Assembly (NCBI GenBank): GCA_034766995.1
Contig: CM068319.1
Location: 21,529,469-21,593,468 of the forward strand
Direction: 5' to 3'
DNA from: Acanthacorydalis orientalis
Taxonomy: Eukaryota > Arthropoda > Insecta > Megaloptera > Corydalidae
DNA: 64,000 nt
The translations under genes and the position numbers were made by a program. Below are positions 51,342-63,512 of this stretch, one piece after another; the first letter of the stretch is position 1, and each line of letters opens with the position of its first letter. The notes under the pieces are model-generated. The model saw only the letters and a list, made by a program, of their open reading frames with translations. It searched no databases and was not told where the DNA came from.

Positions 51342-51569
51342 ATATATGTATGTATGTACGTATTAAAATAAAAAAAAAATAAAAACGATTTAGACAAGTA
51401 TTGAAATTTAATAGCTTGCCACTTTTTATCTAATGAAAGCTTCTATTAAAAAATATCGATTAAATAAATGTTTGAAAAAAACATTAAATATTTAACACTT
51501 GATAATATAATAATATAAACACGTCAATTTTCTAATAATTTAATCACCGTTTTTACTTATATGTATTCG

Positions 51570-51630
<61 letters not shown>

Positions 51631-52788
51631 CGTATAAAATATTTTAATGTTAATTAGACATTCTTATTACTTTCTTCGATAATACTTAACATGTTTTGAA
51701 TAATAATAGCGTATTTTGATTTATAAAATACTTTCACTCAATAAAAGAAAAATTAGAAGTAATCGTTTAATTTTATAATATATAGCGATTTAGCAATATT
51801 ATAAAATATTGTTAAACGTTTAAAATCTTAAGACTTGGACATTTTCTCAATTTTTTCCCTACATTACCATATTGTTGATGTTTTGAAATCTTATAACAAC
51901 GAATCTTTAAAAGAAAATAAATTCATATATAATATTTATGTCCAAAAATGTATATTTATGTGTATTTTTTATTCAAATAATTACTGGTAATCAGTTTGAT
52001 AGTTGATATTGACTATTGTTAAGCCAAGATAGCATTTGTGATGTGAATAAATAAAAAATAAATATATTTTTACATTAGATCAGTGTTTCCCAACAACAAT
52101 AATTATTTTTTACAAGAATTTAATCTTAACAACGTATATATTTCAGGCGAAAATTCATTTTTAGCAAGTTTTAATAATACGGTTTTCTCCAAATTAAGGA
52201 AAATGACGGCTGATTAGAAAGGAAAAATCTTCGAGTTTTTGGTTTTTCGTACAAATAACACTCCTAAAGACAAATTGCGTTGTTTTTTTATCATTTTTTT
52301 TACATTTTCCCTGTATGTGTTAAACTATATTGTGTTTCTATCTTACAATACACCATTATCATACATTAATTTTTTTTTAATTGTTTTCTGAACAAAAATG
52401 TGATAAAGTAAAATGAACATATATACCTCGTACTCCCTAAGGCCCCATCAGCTCCTCTGAAGCTATGAGATCGTAGTTTCAGAGACATTAAATTAATTTA
52501 TCACATAATATTTTCAAAAAATATATTAATGTAAACATCTAAGTGTTACTTCATTCTACAGAAATTCTTCAAAATATAAAATGCATTGATTAAAATTTAT
52601 TATTTTTAAATGGCAATAAATGTGTTTTAAAAATAATAAAAATTATCAAATAAATAAACGTATCAAACGCAATTCTATGTATTAAGCGAACTTAAAATGT
52701 AAAATATGCTAAACATTTAATTCACATGCCAAATAATTAATAATACAACCAATACACGTACATAAATATATTTACATAATAATCCATA

Positions 52789-52836
<48 letters not shown>

Positions 52837-53160
52837 TTGTTTATTTGTTTAGTAATTATTATCGTCATGTTTTTACATTACACATTGAATTAAAGAAGTT
52901 GCATTACAAAGAATAATACATAAAACCCAATAAACATTAAAATATTTTTCAGACACTGCAATCAGCACACCTGGATGCGAATACCAATTCGGAATCTATC
53001 CAGATGTACCCGATTGTTCAACGAACTATATTAAATGCGCTTTCGGAGAACCGATTCCACATGCTTGTGAACCAGGTCTTGTATATGATGAACGCACACA
53101 TGGATGCAACTGGCCAGATCTGCTTCTCGAGAAATGTGACCCACAAGGTATAATAAATTA

Positions 53161-53207
<47 letters not shown>

Positions 53208-53818
53208 ATCTATTAACTTTATTTATAATTAATAAAATATAATTTATGTGAAATTTAGTAAATAAAGTTCAGTTTTTTAATATACTGAACACTTCATTAA
53301 AAGTATTCTTAATATTAACCTGATTAAAGGCTTGAATTTTGCTCATTGATATTTAAAGATAAGATCAAATTACTTTTATCTCGTGCATCTAATTCAGTGA
53401 ACGAAATAAACTTATACAAAGTAATCAGTAATTGAAATCAGACTCAATGTGAACCACTTATTAAACTATATTCAAAATATATTCAATATGATACAATGTT
53501 TTACATTATGAAACATACTTGTTAAATATTTGAAAGTTTAAATATTTTCTGTACAGTAAACAATAAATTCAATTGAAAAATTTTTCATCAAATATTACTT
53601 TTACAGCCGTCGTAGGATTCAAGTGTCCAACTAAAGTACCAGCTAACAGTATCGCAGCCAAATTCTGGCCGTATCCACGTTTCCCAGTTCCTGGTGACAA
53701 TTCTCGTTTGATCACTTGCGTCAATGGCTTCCCACGTCTCATTACGTGCGGCGAAGGCAAACTTTTCGACGAAAATACGCTTTCATGTGAAGAGCACGAA
53801 ATCGGTCTTCACTATTAA
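47995..53818 (+). CDS. Peritrophin-A: Peritrophin-A / obstructor-D-like CPAP3 protein, complete, altered third domain
   Basis: Exons 47995-48043, 50474-50701, 52953-53147 and 53607-53818 join in frame to 227 residues, about the length I recall for Drosophila Peritrophin-A. The signal peptide is about residues 1-19, ending VSTTYG before GVIAVQEA. Domains 1 (Cys31-Cys86) and 2 (Cys101-Cys154) each have six cysteines. CENGLLFDGKGAVHNHCNYN, the WAVDC that follows and GFKCPTKVPANSIAAKFW are diagnostic in my memory. Domain 3 has only four cysteines (164, 195, 205, 218). The position expected for Cys2 is Asn189, and the protein stops nine residues after Cys5, before any Cys6. Unlike the three genes upstream it has no terminal phase-2 intron. 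Expected role: secreted chitin binding in cuticle, trachea or gut lining. Confidence 0.93.
48044..50473 (+). other. Peritrophin-A-like gene intron 1
   Basis: A phase-1 intron of 2.4 kb; AT-rich, without long microsatellites. No feature seen beyond short chance ORFs. Confidence 0.87.
50474..50701 (+). CDS. Peritrophin-A: Peritrophin-A-like exon 2: CBM14 domain 1
   Basis: A phase 1-1 exon after ATTTTTCAG. It encodes YGGVIAVQEAIPTCPEQHG through VDCGHRKAD with six cysteines; donor T|GTGAGT. A CA/TA repeat begins about 18 bases into the next intron. Confidence 0.93.
51263..51350. repeat. (TA)n / (TGTA)n / (TG)n compound microsatellite
   Basis: TA tract, then TATGTATG, TA, TGTGTGTG and TATGTATG repeats. 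Confidence 0.92.
51572..51628. repeat. (TA)n microsatellite
   Basis: A pure TA tract of about 57 bases. Confidence 0.94.
52953..53147 (+). CDS. Peritrophin-A: Peritrophin-A-like exon 3: CBM14 domain 2
   Basis: A phase 1-1 exon after ATTTTTCAG. It encodes TAISTPGCEYQFGIYPD onward with six cysteines; donor G|GTATAA is weak and is followed within about 15 bases by a long TA repeat. Confidence 0.93.
53148..53606 (+). other. Peritrophin-A-like gene intron 3
   Basis: A phase-1 intron of 459 bases. A (TA)n tract at about 53164-53204 begins within about 15 bases of the donor. Confidence 0.88.
53607..53818 (+). CDS. Peritrophin-A: Peritrophin-A-like exon 4: four-cysteine CBM14 domain 3 and stop
   Basis: Enters in phase 1 (G|CC, Ala) and runs to TAA at 53816-53818. 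It encodes VVGFKCPTKV through CEEHEIGLHY. GDNSRLITC stands where a GDC..LITC pattern is usual, and no cysteine follows Cys218. Confidence 0.92.
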
Positions 53819-53823
53819 AATGA

Positions 53824-53829
53824 AATAAA
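53824..53829 (+). terminator. Candidate polyadenylation signal of the Peritrophin-A-like gene
   Basis: AATAAA just 5 bases after the stop. Further copies at 54010-54015 and 54126-54131 are equally possible and would give a more usual 3' UTR. Confidence 0.35.
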
Positions 53830-56414
53830 TCTTGAGATATACATTTATTTCTTGTAGAGTAACTATTCTTTCAAAATTTTTCAACACTTTTTAAAATAAT
53901 ATTGTTTTTGGATTGCTCTTCAGTTTTATAAATTTATGGAAAATGTATTTCTTTTTTACTCTACATACGTTAATGTACAATATTTTGATCGAAATTTATT
54001 GTATTATAAAATAAATTCTGTCAGCGATATTTCATTTTAAATAGAAAAAATGACTATAAAAATGTTTTTTTATGTTAACATTTTCATGTCTTTTTTAAAA
54101 AAAATATTCTGCAATGTTTTGAAATAATAAAAATTTAAATACTCTATACTAGAATAGATTGAATAATATAAAATATCTTTCAATTTCATCTTAAATATAA
54201 TTATTCTTTTTCACTATTACTATATCTATATATTTTCTTATTTTTATACGTTTTCTTCTTTTGGTTTTTGAGATGCCTTCCTTTATTAATTTTTCAACTT
54301 TTCAGTATAATAAACAATATCTTTGTCTTTATCTAAGTATAATTTTTATTATTTTTTCTTTAATCTCTTACAGATATTTATTTATCAATTAATGGCTAAA
54401 CACTCCGGAATATTAATTACTATTAATTTAGATTAGTTATATTCCAAAACAATATTTTCCAGAATCTTCATCTGTTATTTTTACATGCGTTTTTTTATTA
54501 ATATTACATTATATAAGCATCGTAACTATAATAAATTGATTACTTGTTGACTTTCAAATATATATTTAACTGTTTTTTATGGAAAATCTTTTAACTATAA
54601 ATTTAAAGTAATTATTTACATATATATATATATATATATATAAACACTCTTGAAAAAGTATTTACTTTTAATTTCTCTATTTTTTACAATTCCTGCATTT
54701 GATCCTAATCGATATTTTTCCACGATTATGTTAAATAAAAGCACAGAATTTATTATATCGTTGATGTGAATCACATACTATTTTGTTTAAAATATGAAAT
54801 ATTTATTGTAAATATATTTTACTTCAAAATTAATAATTTGTGTTATTGATTTTCACTTCTTATATATGCAGTGTTTCTTTAATTTTAAAACATTTTAGTA
54901 AAATAAGTTCTAACATTGATTTGAATAAATTAAAATTATTTATTTACGATCGATATTGCTACAATTTTTTTAAAAAAATAATAAATTTTTATTTATACAA
55001 TTTTTTTATAAACTAAGAATTGAAAAACTTACTTTGAAAGGTAATGAAAAATTAATGCATGGTCGGTTTCTTTAATTCAAGACCTCATTAATTTGAACTT
55101 CAATTTTATTTTATTTTTTAATTTTTTATTTTTATTTTAAAACATATATCATATACATAGATAAAATATTATGAATTAATCATTACAACAATTATTTATT
55201 CCATTTATTCTTACTAATTTTCTAAGCAACAAAGGTAAGTAATAGATTAAAATTAAAACTTAGCTACAATTTATATATATATAATTGTGATCAATATTTG
55301 AAAGTAAAATAATTATTATAAACATAAATATAATCATTAATGAATAATTAATGTTATCTTAACTTTAGCTTCAAATTGAATTTTTAGAAAATAAACTCTG
55401 GCAACGTTTTGTTTTCAAATGAGTATTTATATAAACTTATATATAATTCTAATACTATTGAAATATAACATTTCTTAACAAAAAAAAAATGTTTATCTGC
55501 AAGGACTAATTGGTTATTAATATGGAGTTTACTTAACTTACACCAATGTTTACATTTAAACAATTAACTTGTTTAATTAATTTTCATTATTAAATCATAT
55601 AAATATATATTATTTACTTATTTTTGTTAGAATACTTTCATTATATGCATACTTAAATTTAAGTATGATTTAAAGAGTTTTAAAAATATAATTTTATTAG
55701 AAATATAAAATGTTTTACCTGAATACTGACATTAGATATTAGCGTTCTATTCATGATCGATAATACTTAATTTTTTAAACACTTGCATACCTTCGCCGTC
55801 TAGTAGAACTGTATAGTATCAGCGATAGAGTTTTAAAATTTAAAAACTCAATATATTGTTAAAAAATACACAAACTCGATTTCGGATTCCAAATTACACC
55901 GCCGAGTTAATGAGAATTAATCAATAACATGATAATTCATTTCAATAGAGTAAAACGTTATCAGTAAATTGAAATGTTTTCAACTCTTACAGCTGTCCAG
56001 ATAAAAATAAAATTGAAACAGACAATATTTTTTCCCCAATAGAGGTAATTCTACACAATGGATCACATAAAAGACAAATGTAATATTAAATTAATTTCGA
56101 AAACTAGTGTTTTCTTTAAAATGAATTTTTTTCAACAAAGTAGGGGTACCTTTTTTACATTAGTAATTTGTATGAAATAAAGTTTAAACATACAAATATA
56201 TTTTCTTTCATATAGCACTGTAAATTAACCAACATTTTAATATTTAACATAGTCTAGAGAAGTAAAATTATTAAAATGATACCTTAATTTTTTAGATTTA
56301 AAAACAAATATCACGTCTTTAGATTCTAAATAAAATGAATTAACAATTTATGATTATTAGCTCTATATTAAACATTTCATTAAACAATTTAAATATTTCA
56401 TTTAAAACGCACCT

Positions 56415-56415
56415 A

Positions 56416-56497
<82 letters not shown>

Positions 56498-56515
56498 CGT
56501 ATATATATATATATT
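56415..56515. repeat. (TC)n-(TA)n compound microsatellite
   Basis: CTCTCTCT run at about 56415-56430, then about 60 bases of TA, GTATGTACG, then TA again to about 56515. Confidence 0.94.
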
Positions 56516-58080
56516 CATGTCATGAAAACTAGATTCACATAATTTATGTAGGAACAAAAACCTTTTTACAAATTCATTCTGATCGAGTCGAGGAATGTTA
56601 ACTTGAGTTGCATACAAATATCAATATTTTCAATAGAATCAAAAATTATGATCTTATGTATAAGTCGTGAATAATTCAAATCCCATTTATTTAAATTTAT
56701 TGTTTTTTGAACATAACCGAAAACTGAATCAAATGTACATAACTTATCTCTCTCTTACTAATTTAATTTTAAAAAGTCACATAAAAAATATTTTAATTGT
56801 TTAAATACTGATGCGGTCATTGTATTTCACCTTCTATCGTTCAAGTATCGAGAAATATGTTTTTAATTGTTATTAATTGTTTCTAGAGAAACAAAGAGTT
56901 CATGAAATATGTTTTCTAATGTATTTGATTTCGTTACTTTTATTTTTTTTTAATTTTAAATAGATTCCTTTACACATTTTTGGATTAGATTTAATGTTTG
57001 TATCTAATCTTTCGTAACGTTTCTAATATAAATATATCTTTCATATTGTTAATTTTTTATTTATATGAGTATTGTTTGTACTAAAAGAAAGTGTCCGATT
57101 TTTAATAACATGTATCTAATTTTACAAAAAAAAATGAAAAATTTTAAATAACTGTTTAATATTAAATTATGTACTTTCAAATTAATAATATATTCTTCAA
57201 TGTTTCATTTCATACGATTTAAAACACTAAGAACAGTTGTCCGTCTGAATTTTAATAGTACATTTCTCCGAAAGTGAAATACAAAAAACGTATTTAAATT
57301 CAAATTTGAAAGTAGAAATTAAAAAATACTATGAATATTGACATTCTTTCATTTTTGTGAAATTTCAAATCAGTAATAAAAAATTTACATTATAAATGGA
57401 TATATTAGGAAGCAATAAATTTGAAAAAATAAATTTATCAAATCATTAATCAATAAAAATATTTTTTTATTCCCATGTTACTTTATTGTGCACTTCAATT
57501 CTTTCATCACATTTAAATAAAATCAAAATCTCAAGTTTTAAATATTTAATATAAACAATATTTTAACATTAGATTAGATAAATATTTAAATACTAGATTA
57601 AATTCGACCTCGTTTATAATGATGCTATGTTGTACTATGAGCAACCTCTTGATATACATAATATTATAATTAATGATAGAATAGTTATGCAAATATTAAA
57701 ACCTAATGATATTTCTTGGAAATAAATGAGGCAATGCCTTACTTCTTATAAAAGTTAAATCATAAAAAAACACATTAATACTTTAGTTATATATTGATAT
57801 GATCTTTTGTTTAATATTATATGTACAAATAAAATAAACGAAATGAAAAATGAATTAATTTAATTTTTTTACCCAAATATTAACTTCAAAATAAATGCAA
57901 AAATTTGCAATATATATATATATATATATATTCACTGTTTCAAATCCATAAAACTGAAAATTATGATCTATAAATCTAACAATTAATAATCAATATCTAC
58001 TCGTATGCTATTAAATTAATAAATTAATATTTTTACGTGCTAATTTTACACTTTTGTGTTTAACTGTCTCGACCAATCAA

Positions 58081-58118
58081 ATCTATCTATCTATCTATCT
58101 ATCTGTCTATCTATCTAT

Positions 58119-58181
<63 letters not shown>
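58081..58181. repeat. (ATCT)n-(TA)n compound microsatellite
   Basis: About nine ATCT units (58081-58118, one GTCT variant), then TA from about 58122 to 58181. Confidence 0.95.
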
Positions 58182-58183
<2 letters not shown>

Positions 58184-58874
58184 AAAAATACCTGAAATAA
58201 ACGATCGACCAAAAAAAATATTATATTTACTGTAAGTACTTTATTTTTATATAAGTATTTACAAAAAAAAGAAGTCAAAAAAGGAAAAGAATATTATTCT
58301 TATATCCTATTGTCTTAGATATAAACATCAACATAAACAGTCAAAAATAAAAATAATACTGGCAAATATGCATAAATTGAACATAAACTCAAATAAACCA
58401 AAAATAAAAAATGAGAAAAATTAAATGTGTAGACATAAAGATAAAATAATAAATCATGCATTAAAAAATACAAAATATTTTTAACGTATGAAAGTATAAT
58501 AGAAATATAAAAAATAAAATGAAAATAAATAAACTAAAATCAAATAAAACGCGAGGGGAAAAATGTATAAAAATAAAAATAGATTAGTTTTAAATTAATA
58601 TTTTCGTATAATTAAGAGAATGAAAGAAACACTAAAATATAGACAGTGATATGTGTTTTTTTCATAATTTAAAAAAATAAACATTTTCTTAAATCTCAAA
58701 TGAGGTTAATCTTATAATATTACTGTTTAAAAAGAAATTACTGTATGTATGAAAACATGATTGTGTCAATTAAACTTAAATAAATGTGTCTGACATATTA
58801 CACATCCATGATACACGTATGTTCTGTGTACATTGACTCTAATACAAATGACTTTCTTCTATAATTTCAAATAG

Positions 58875-58877
<3 letters not shown>

Positions 58878-58931
<54 letters not shown>
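58878..58931. repeat. (TA)n microsatellite
   Basis: A pure TA tract of about 54 bases, followed by TGTATGTATA. Confidence 0.94.
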
Positions 58932-58939
<8 letters not shown>

Positions 58940-59622
58940 ACAGATATTTTTGAAATTTTGTAATAAAACAGTTAATGACAGGATATTTTTAAAAAATCGG
59001 TGTTCATTTTAAGTACAAGTTATGCAATAGTTGTCAATATTTCATATATTATTTTAATAGTAGACAAAATTGTACATCATAGTTGCAGGATTAAAATTAT
59101 GTAAAACCCTTCAAGCTAAATGAGAAACTATTGAATTGAATCGTTTAAATTATGAATAAAACTTCAAATTGTTAATTACTCAACTACAAATTATTTTCAG
59201 ATTATAAGTTATATAACACTATGTTTATAAATAAAATACAGCTGAATAAACATTTAAAATTGATTTCATACATTCATTTGATTTTTATTAAAAAAAAAAA
59301 CTCGTGCCAAACAATGGATTTCAGTAATCACATACGTTTAGTGTTGTCTTTGGGCTCTTACATATTGTCGATTCTAAATCCATATAATATTAATAATATT
59401 AAATAAATTTGAAAGTATTTGTACGTTTTTTTCTGGACTATTTTTTTCATTTACAACATATACAAACAATGAAATCTAACAATGAATGATCCATATCTAT
59501 GCTATTAAACAGAAAAAAAAATATGAGAAAATAAATAATAAAATAATTTGTTCCACTCTTGTTATATTTTCTCATTTGAAACTTTCAACGAAAATGTGTT
59601 CAAAATCAATTGCACGAAAGTT

Positions 59623-59942
59623 CTAGTTCCGTGGTCTGCTATTGAATTTAGCTGGGAGTGGTATAGCTCCTGCTGGTAAATTAGCAAACGGTGGTGATTT
59701 TGCTGATGGTTTCTGTTGTGGGACATTTTCTTCTCCATCTTCTTTCTCTTCAACTTGGGGGAACGGTGTTGTAGGAACATCGCAATCGTCAGTCGGCGGG
59801 ACAACACAACGAAGTGAACGTCTGTCAAACACCAACATTGCTGGACATCGTTGAAGACGTGGATATCCTCCTTGGCATTGCCAATATCTGTTGCACGATT
59901 TACCTAATGGGACGTTACCGTTCGAATCTTCATTGCAGAGAG
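59623..59942 (-). CDS. Gasp-like gene last exon: CBM14 domain 3 and Pro-rich tail
   Basis: Minus-strand acceptor ATGTTTTAG|CT, phase 1. Encodes LCNEDSNGNVPLGKSC onward, six cysteines ending PPTDDC, then an acidic stretch (EEKEDGEEN) and a Pro/Ala-rich tail ending SRPRN. The reverse strand is also open here for 70 codons; that frame is a shadow. Confidence 0.92.
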
Positions 59943-62084
59943 CTAAAACATTTAAAAAGGTCGATTTTATAATTTAAAATTCTAGCTAGATATTCACTTG
60001 TATTCTGCATCAACACTACAATCATTAAATTTGCTTGATTAAATACTTGTGCTTAAAATAATGAATACACCTTTTAATTATTGACATAAAATATTAAAAA
60101 ATAATTAGAATAATGACCTAGTATAAGTTTTTGCTTTAGATAAATACTGAATGAAAAATATTAAAACAACAGTCATTAACATAATAGAACAAATAATATC
60201 TTTAAAACAATGAAAGGCGAACAATACTCTTGAAAAGGATTTTTTTATTTGACTATTAAATATTTTATGAACTACATTTAAAAACATTTATATTTTTTAG
60301 ATAACTCTGAAAATATGTGGTTTATCTTTTACACTCTACGTGATTTTAATTCATAAAATTATAATCCAGTTCATATAAATTATGAATTGCAATTGTTTCA
60401 ATCATTCATTCATTATTTTACTAATACTGTTCAATTTTCTAGCTTTATAATAAACACCTTATATTATCATTGTTTTCTTCTATAATCAAGTATAATAAAA
60501 AATAATTCTGAATTAAGGTGCATAAAAATATTTTCTGGAACTAAAAATCGTCGATAAAAATGATCTTCATATTTTGCTTTTTAACTCTGAACTGTAATTA
60601 ATTAATAATTAAAAATATATACATTTACTTGCAAAATTGTGTATTTGGTTGGAGGTATATTTAAATATATTAATACACAATTCGTTTACTGTTAATAATA
60701 AAATAGTATAAAAAAGTTAATTTGTAACTGGAATCATATTTTAGTAAATAAAACCCGTCTCGGTGCAGTGTAAATATATGACAACAAATGTTGACCTATA
60801 AACTTTTATATAAGCAAAATTTAAATGACATTTTACAAGTTCCGATACGCATACTAATAAATATTAAGTAATCTTCTATGAATAACCTTACACATCACAC
60901 TCATACCTTTCAAAAATACAGTTATCGGAAGTGGTCGTTATTAATCTATTGATAATTAAATACAGACAGTTGTCTTTAAGGCATATCGATCTTCTAAATC
61001 CGTTAATATTTCGAACTTTACATAAATAATTTTCATAACACATCCTACTCATTTTGATCAATATGAATGAATAGTTATTACACACTGATTTTCAGATGAT
61101 TATTATTGCCTAATATTCCGATAATATCCGCGTTCTCGTATTCGAAACGATTCTACTGTAGTTTCTCATGTATTCTGTAATGTGTATCCTTGAAATAATT
61201 CTCGAAGTCGTGACAAGATTTTCACTTCATCTGTTACATGGTTCATTGAAACCGTTTAATATGTATCTCATGAATTATAGATAACCTTGTTTTGTGCAAT
61301 TCGAGTGATTAATTAAAGTATCGACGTAATATCTTGTAAATAAACGAATTAAAAAAATAACTAATATGTAATGTGACTAATTTTGTAATTACATAAGCGT
61401 TTTACAAGCTAATATTAATAGAACTACATTGATTTTACTTATAAAAAGAGAAATTTTAATTTAATAATCAATAAAATCCAACATTTTAACATAAAACCGT
61501 CATTTGTGCAACAAATGTTTCCTTTGCAATAAAAATAAGAATATTTCTTTTAAGACAAAATTATTTTATAAATATCACTTAATTAAATCGTCAATCTTGA
61601 TTTACTGAATACAAAAGTATTTCTTACTTTTAACTTTATAAATTACTTCAAAGTTCAATGATTGCTTTAAGCTTTCTTCTGTTTTGATTTTTAACCGGCA
61701 CATGCAATAAATATTTCTTTTACCTAAAGATATAATTGTGTATTTGTTTTAGAAATAATAATACTCACGATGTTTCTGACAACCCTCAACGTTTTCGGGC
61801 CAATCGCAAGAATGAGCACGTTCATTGTACAAAAGCCCTCCAATGCATAATTGTTCCGTTGCTGTGCCATTCCAACAAGTCCAATAACGAGTACAACTTG
61901 TTTCGTGACCAAAAATGCCATACAACCAATCGCAATGTTCTGTACTAATGGGTGGATCTAAGTACATACAATAGATTTCATAATATGTAATATTATTGAT
62001 TCATATTTATTGTTCATGTTATTACGATGTCAAATAAAAATGTATGCATAAGTATCTACATGTGAATGTACATATTTATGTATG

Positions 62085-62127
<43 letters not shown>

Positions 62128-62567
62128 ATATGTATATATGTATGTATGTGTATATATTTATATATATATATATGTATGTCTATATATATATATATATATT
62201 CACATAATAGTTGTAGTTAATTAACTTATTATTTATTTTTAGATCTAAATGTGATACTAAACCATCACAAAATATATTACATTCACGAAAAGTATTTCGA
62301 AATGTAATATGTTATATGAATTATAAAGAGGCGCAGCCAAATGGACCTATTAAAAATGTATTTATTCAACGTCTGCATATAATCAATTCAAAGATCAATA
62401 TTCTTTTTACATAAAAAGATTAGAGAGAATCTAAATAAGTGTTTACTCTTTGAATACTTGACACACAATTTTTATTTAACAAATAATGTTTAATGTTAAA
62501 GGAAAACAAGTTCAGTATTTTAATGCTATTAGTTTAATGCATAATTTATATTAGTTCAGAAACTATA

Positions 62568-62615
<48 letters not shown>

Positions 62616-62865
62616 TATAAGTATACATTCGTATTATATCTGATTTTAAGATGTTGATGATGCATACTTTATATTAGCTTTAATCTAATATTTATTGAAA
62701 ATAAATATATATCCATTATAAGAAATCAAGGACGCTTTATTTATACTTTTATTGTTCTAGTCATTACGAAAGAATAATAAATATATTTTATTTAATAGTA
62801 AATGGAACGTTGTGCTAAATAAGTGATCAACAGATATAAAAATCATTATAAATATGTTTGAAAAG

Positions 62866-62911
<46 letters not shown>

Positions 62912-63512
62912 TATAAAGATTAATAAACAATTAAATACTGAAATGTTAATCGAAATTAAATAATAAAGAAAAAAGTTACATTTAAGAAGTAACTTTAAAT
63001 AAATATTATAAAGTATTTAAAAAATTATCTAAATGTTTTTCCAAAAAAATATTTATTTCTATTAGGATTAATTTGAAAATTATATTTAAAAAAAATTATA
63101 CACATTTATTAAAAAAGTTTAATTATAATAAATTTTATTAAATAAAAAAAACGATTAGAAGGACGTTCAGATGACTAAAACTACAAAAAAATCAATTTAT
63201 TATCTTTATATCTCGCTCTTATTATATATTAAATCAATTGTACAGTAAATTAATCCACTATAAAATTGAAAATGTATAACTACTCACTGGCTTGTTGTTT
63301 ATTTTCACAGTAATTCGATCTCCATGGATAGTCACAACCTTCAGTTACCCCACGATGTTTTCCAGCGAACACAAGACCGTTTGGGCAATCGTACAATTCT
63401 GGTTGACCGTTTACACATTCCCAATATCGATCGCAATAGGTCGCATCAGGGACTACACGCGATTTTGTTTTGCATGGGTCCTCTTGGTCGCCTTTCAATT
63501 GCTGGCAAGTAG
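59623..63512 (-). CDS. Gasp-like CPAP3 chitin-binding protein, 5' partial
   Basis: Three exons on the minus strand: 63512-63288, 61957-61769 and 59942-59623 (stop TAG), joined in phase 1, give 244 residues. The first visible exon is entered in phase 1, so the signal-peptide exon lies right of it, probably beyond the window. Each exon carries one CBM14 domain with six cysteines. Domain 2, ISTEHCDWLYGIFGHETSC and RYWTCWNG, resembles my memory of Drosophila Gasp (CPAP3-C). Domains 1 and 3 (CDRYWECVNGQPELYDC; SCNRYWQCQGGYPRLQRC) are Trp-rich and distinct. A tail of about 50 residues follows, first acidic, then Pro/Ala-rich. There is no terminal phase-2 intron. Exact class (Gasp, a Gasp paralogue or another CPAP3) is unresolved, so no symbol is given. 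Expected role: secreted protein of tracheal or cuticular chitin matrix. Confidence 0.9.
59943..61768 (-). other. Gasp-like gene intron (domain 2 / domain 3)
   Basis: A phase-1 intron of 1.8 kb. About 60850-61330 is less AT-rich than the rest, but no exon with a CBM14 cysteine pattern was found there. Confidence 0.85.
61769..61957 (-). CDS. Gasp-like gene exon: CBM14 domain 2
   Basis: Minus-strand acceptor GTACTTAG|AT and donor C|GTGAGT, phase 1-1. Encodes PPISTEHCDWLYGIFGHE through GCQKH; contains an N-glycosylation motif NGT. Confidence 0.92.
61958..63287 (-). other. Gasp-like gene intron (domain 1 / domain 2)
   Basis: A phase-1 intron of 1.3 kb with TA/TATG tracts at about 62089-62200, 62566-62612 and 62869-62916. 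Nothing else seen. Confidence 0.87.
63288..63512 (-). CDS. Gasp-like gene exon: CBM14 domain 1
   Basis: Minus-strand acceptor TGTACACAG|CT and donor A|GTGAGT, phase 1-1. Encodes TCQQLKGDQEDPCKTKSRVV onward with six cysteines in the domain and ends NKQQA. Confidence 0.9.

Larger units (their letters stand above)
50702..52952 (+). other. Peritrophin-A-like gene intron 2
   Basis: A phase-1 intron of 2.25 kb with CA/TA compound repeats at about 50718-50800 and TA tracts at about 50937-50969, 51263-51350, 51572-51628 and 52791-52834. A short, less AT-rich stretch at about 52430-52490 is unexplained. Confidence 0.87.
53819..59622. other. Convergent intergenic region
   Basis: Lies between the 3' ends of the Peritrophin-A-like gene (+) and the gasp-like gene (-). 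AT-rich, with TA tracts at about 54619-54643, 56431-56515, 57909-57931, 58122-58181 and 58878-58931, a (TC)n at about 56415-56430 and an (ATCT)n at 58081-58118. No gene, RNA gene or transposon recognised. Confidence 0.7.

Noticed and set aside
59562..59828. 88-codon minus-strand ORF overlapping the last exon of the gasp-like gene
   Set aside because: It is another frame of the same strand with no cysteine pattern; the frame ending at 59623 continues domain 3 correctly.
60888..61085. Cysteine-containing minus ORF inside the gasp-like gene intron, as a possible alternative domain exon
   Set aside because: Cysteine spacing and aromatic positions do not fit CBM14, and no phase-1 splice sites surround it.
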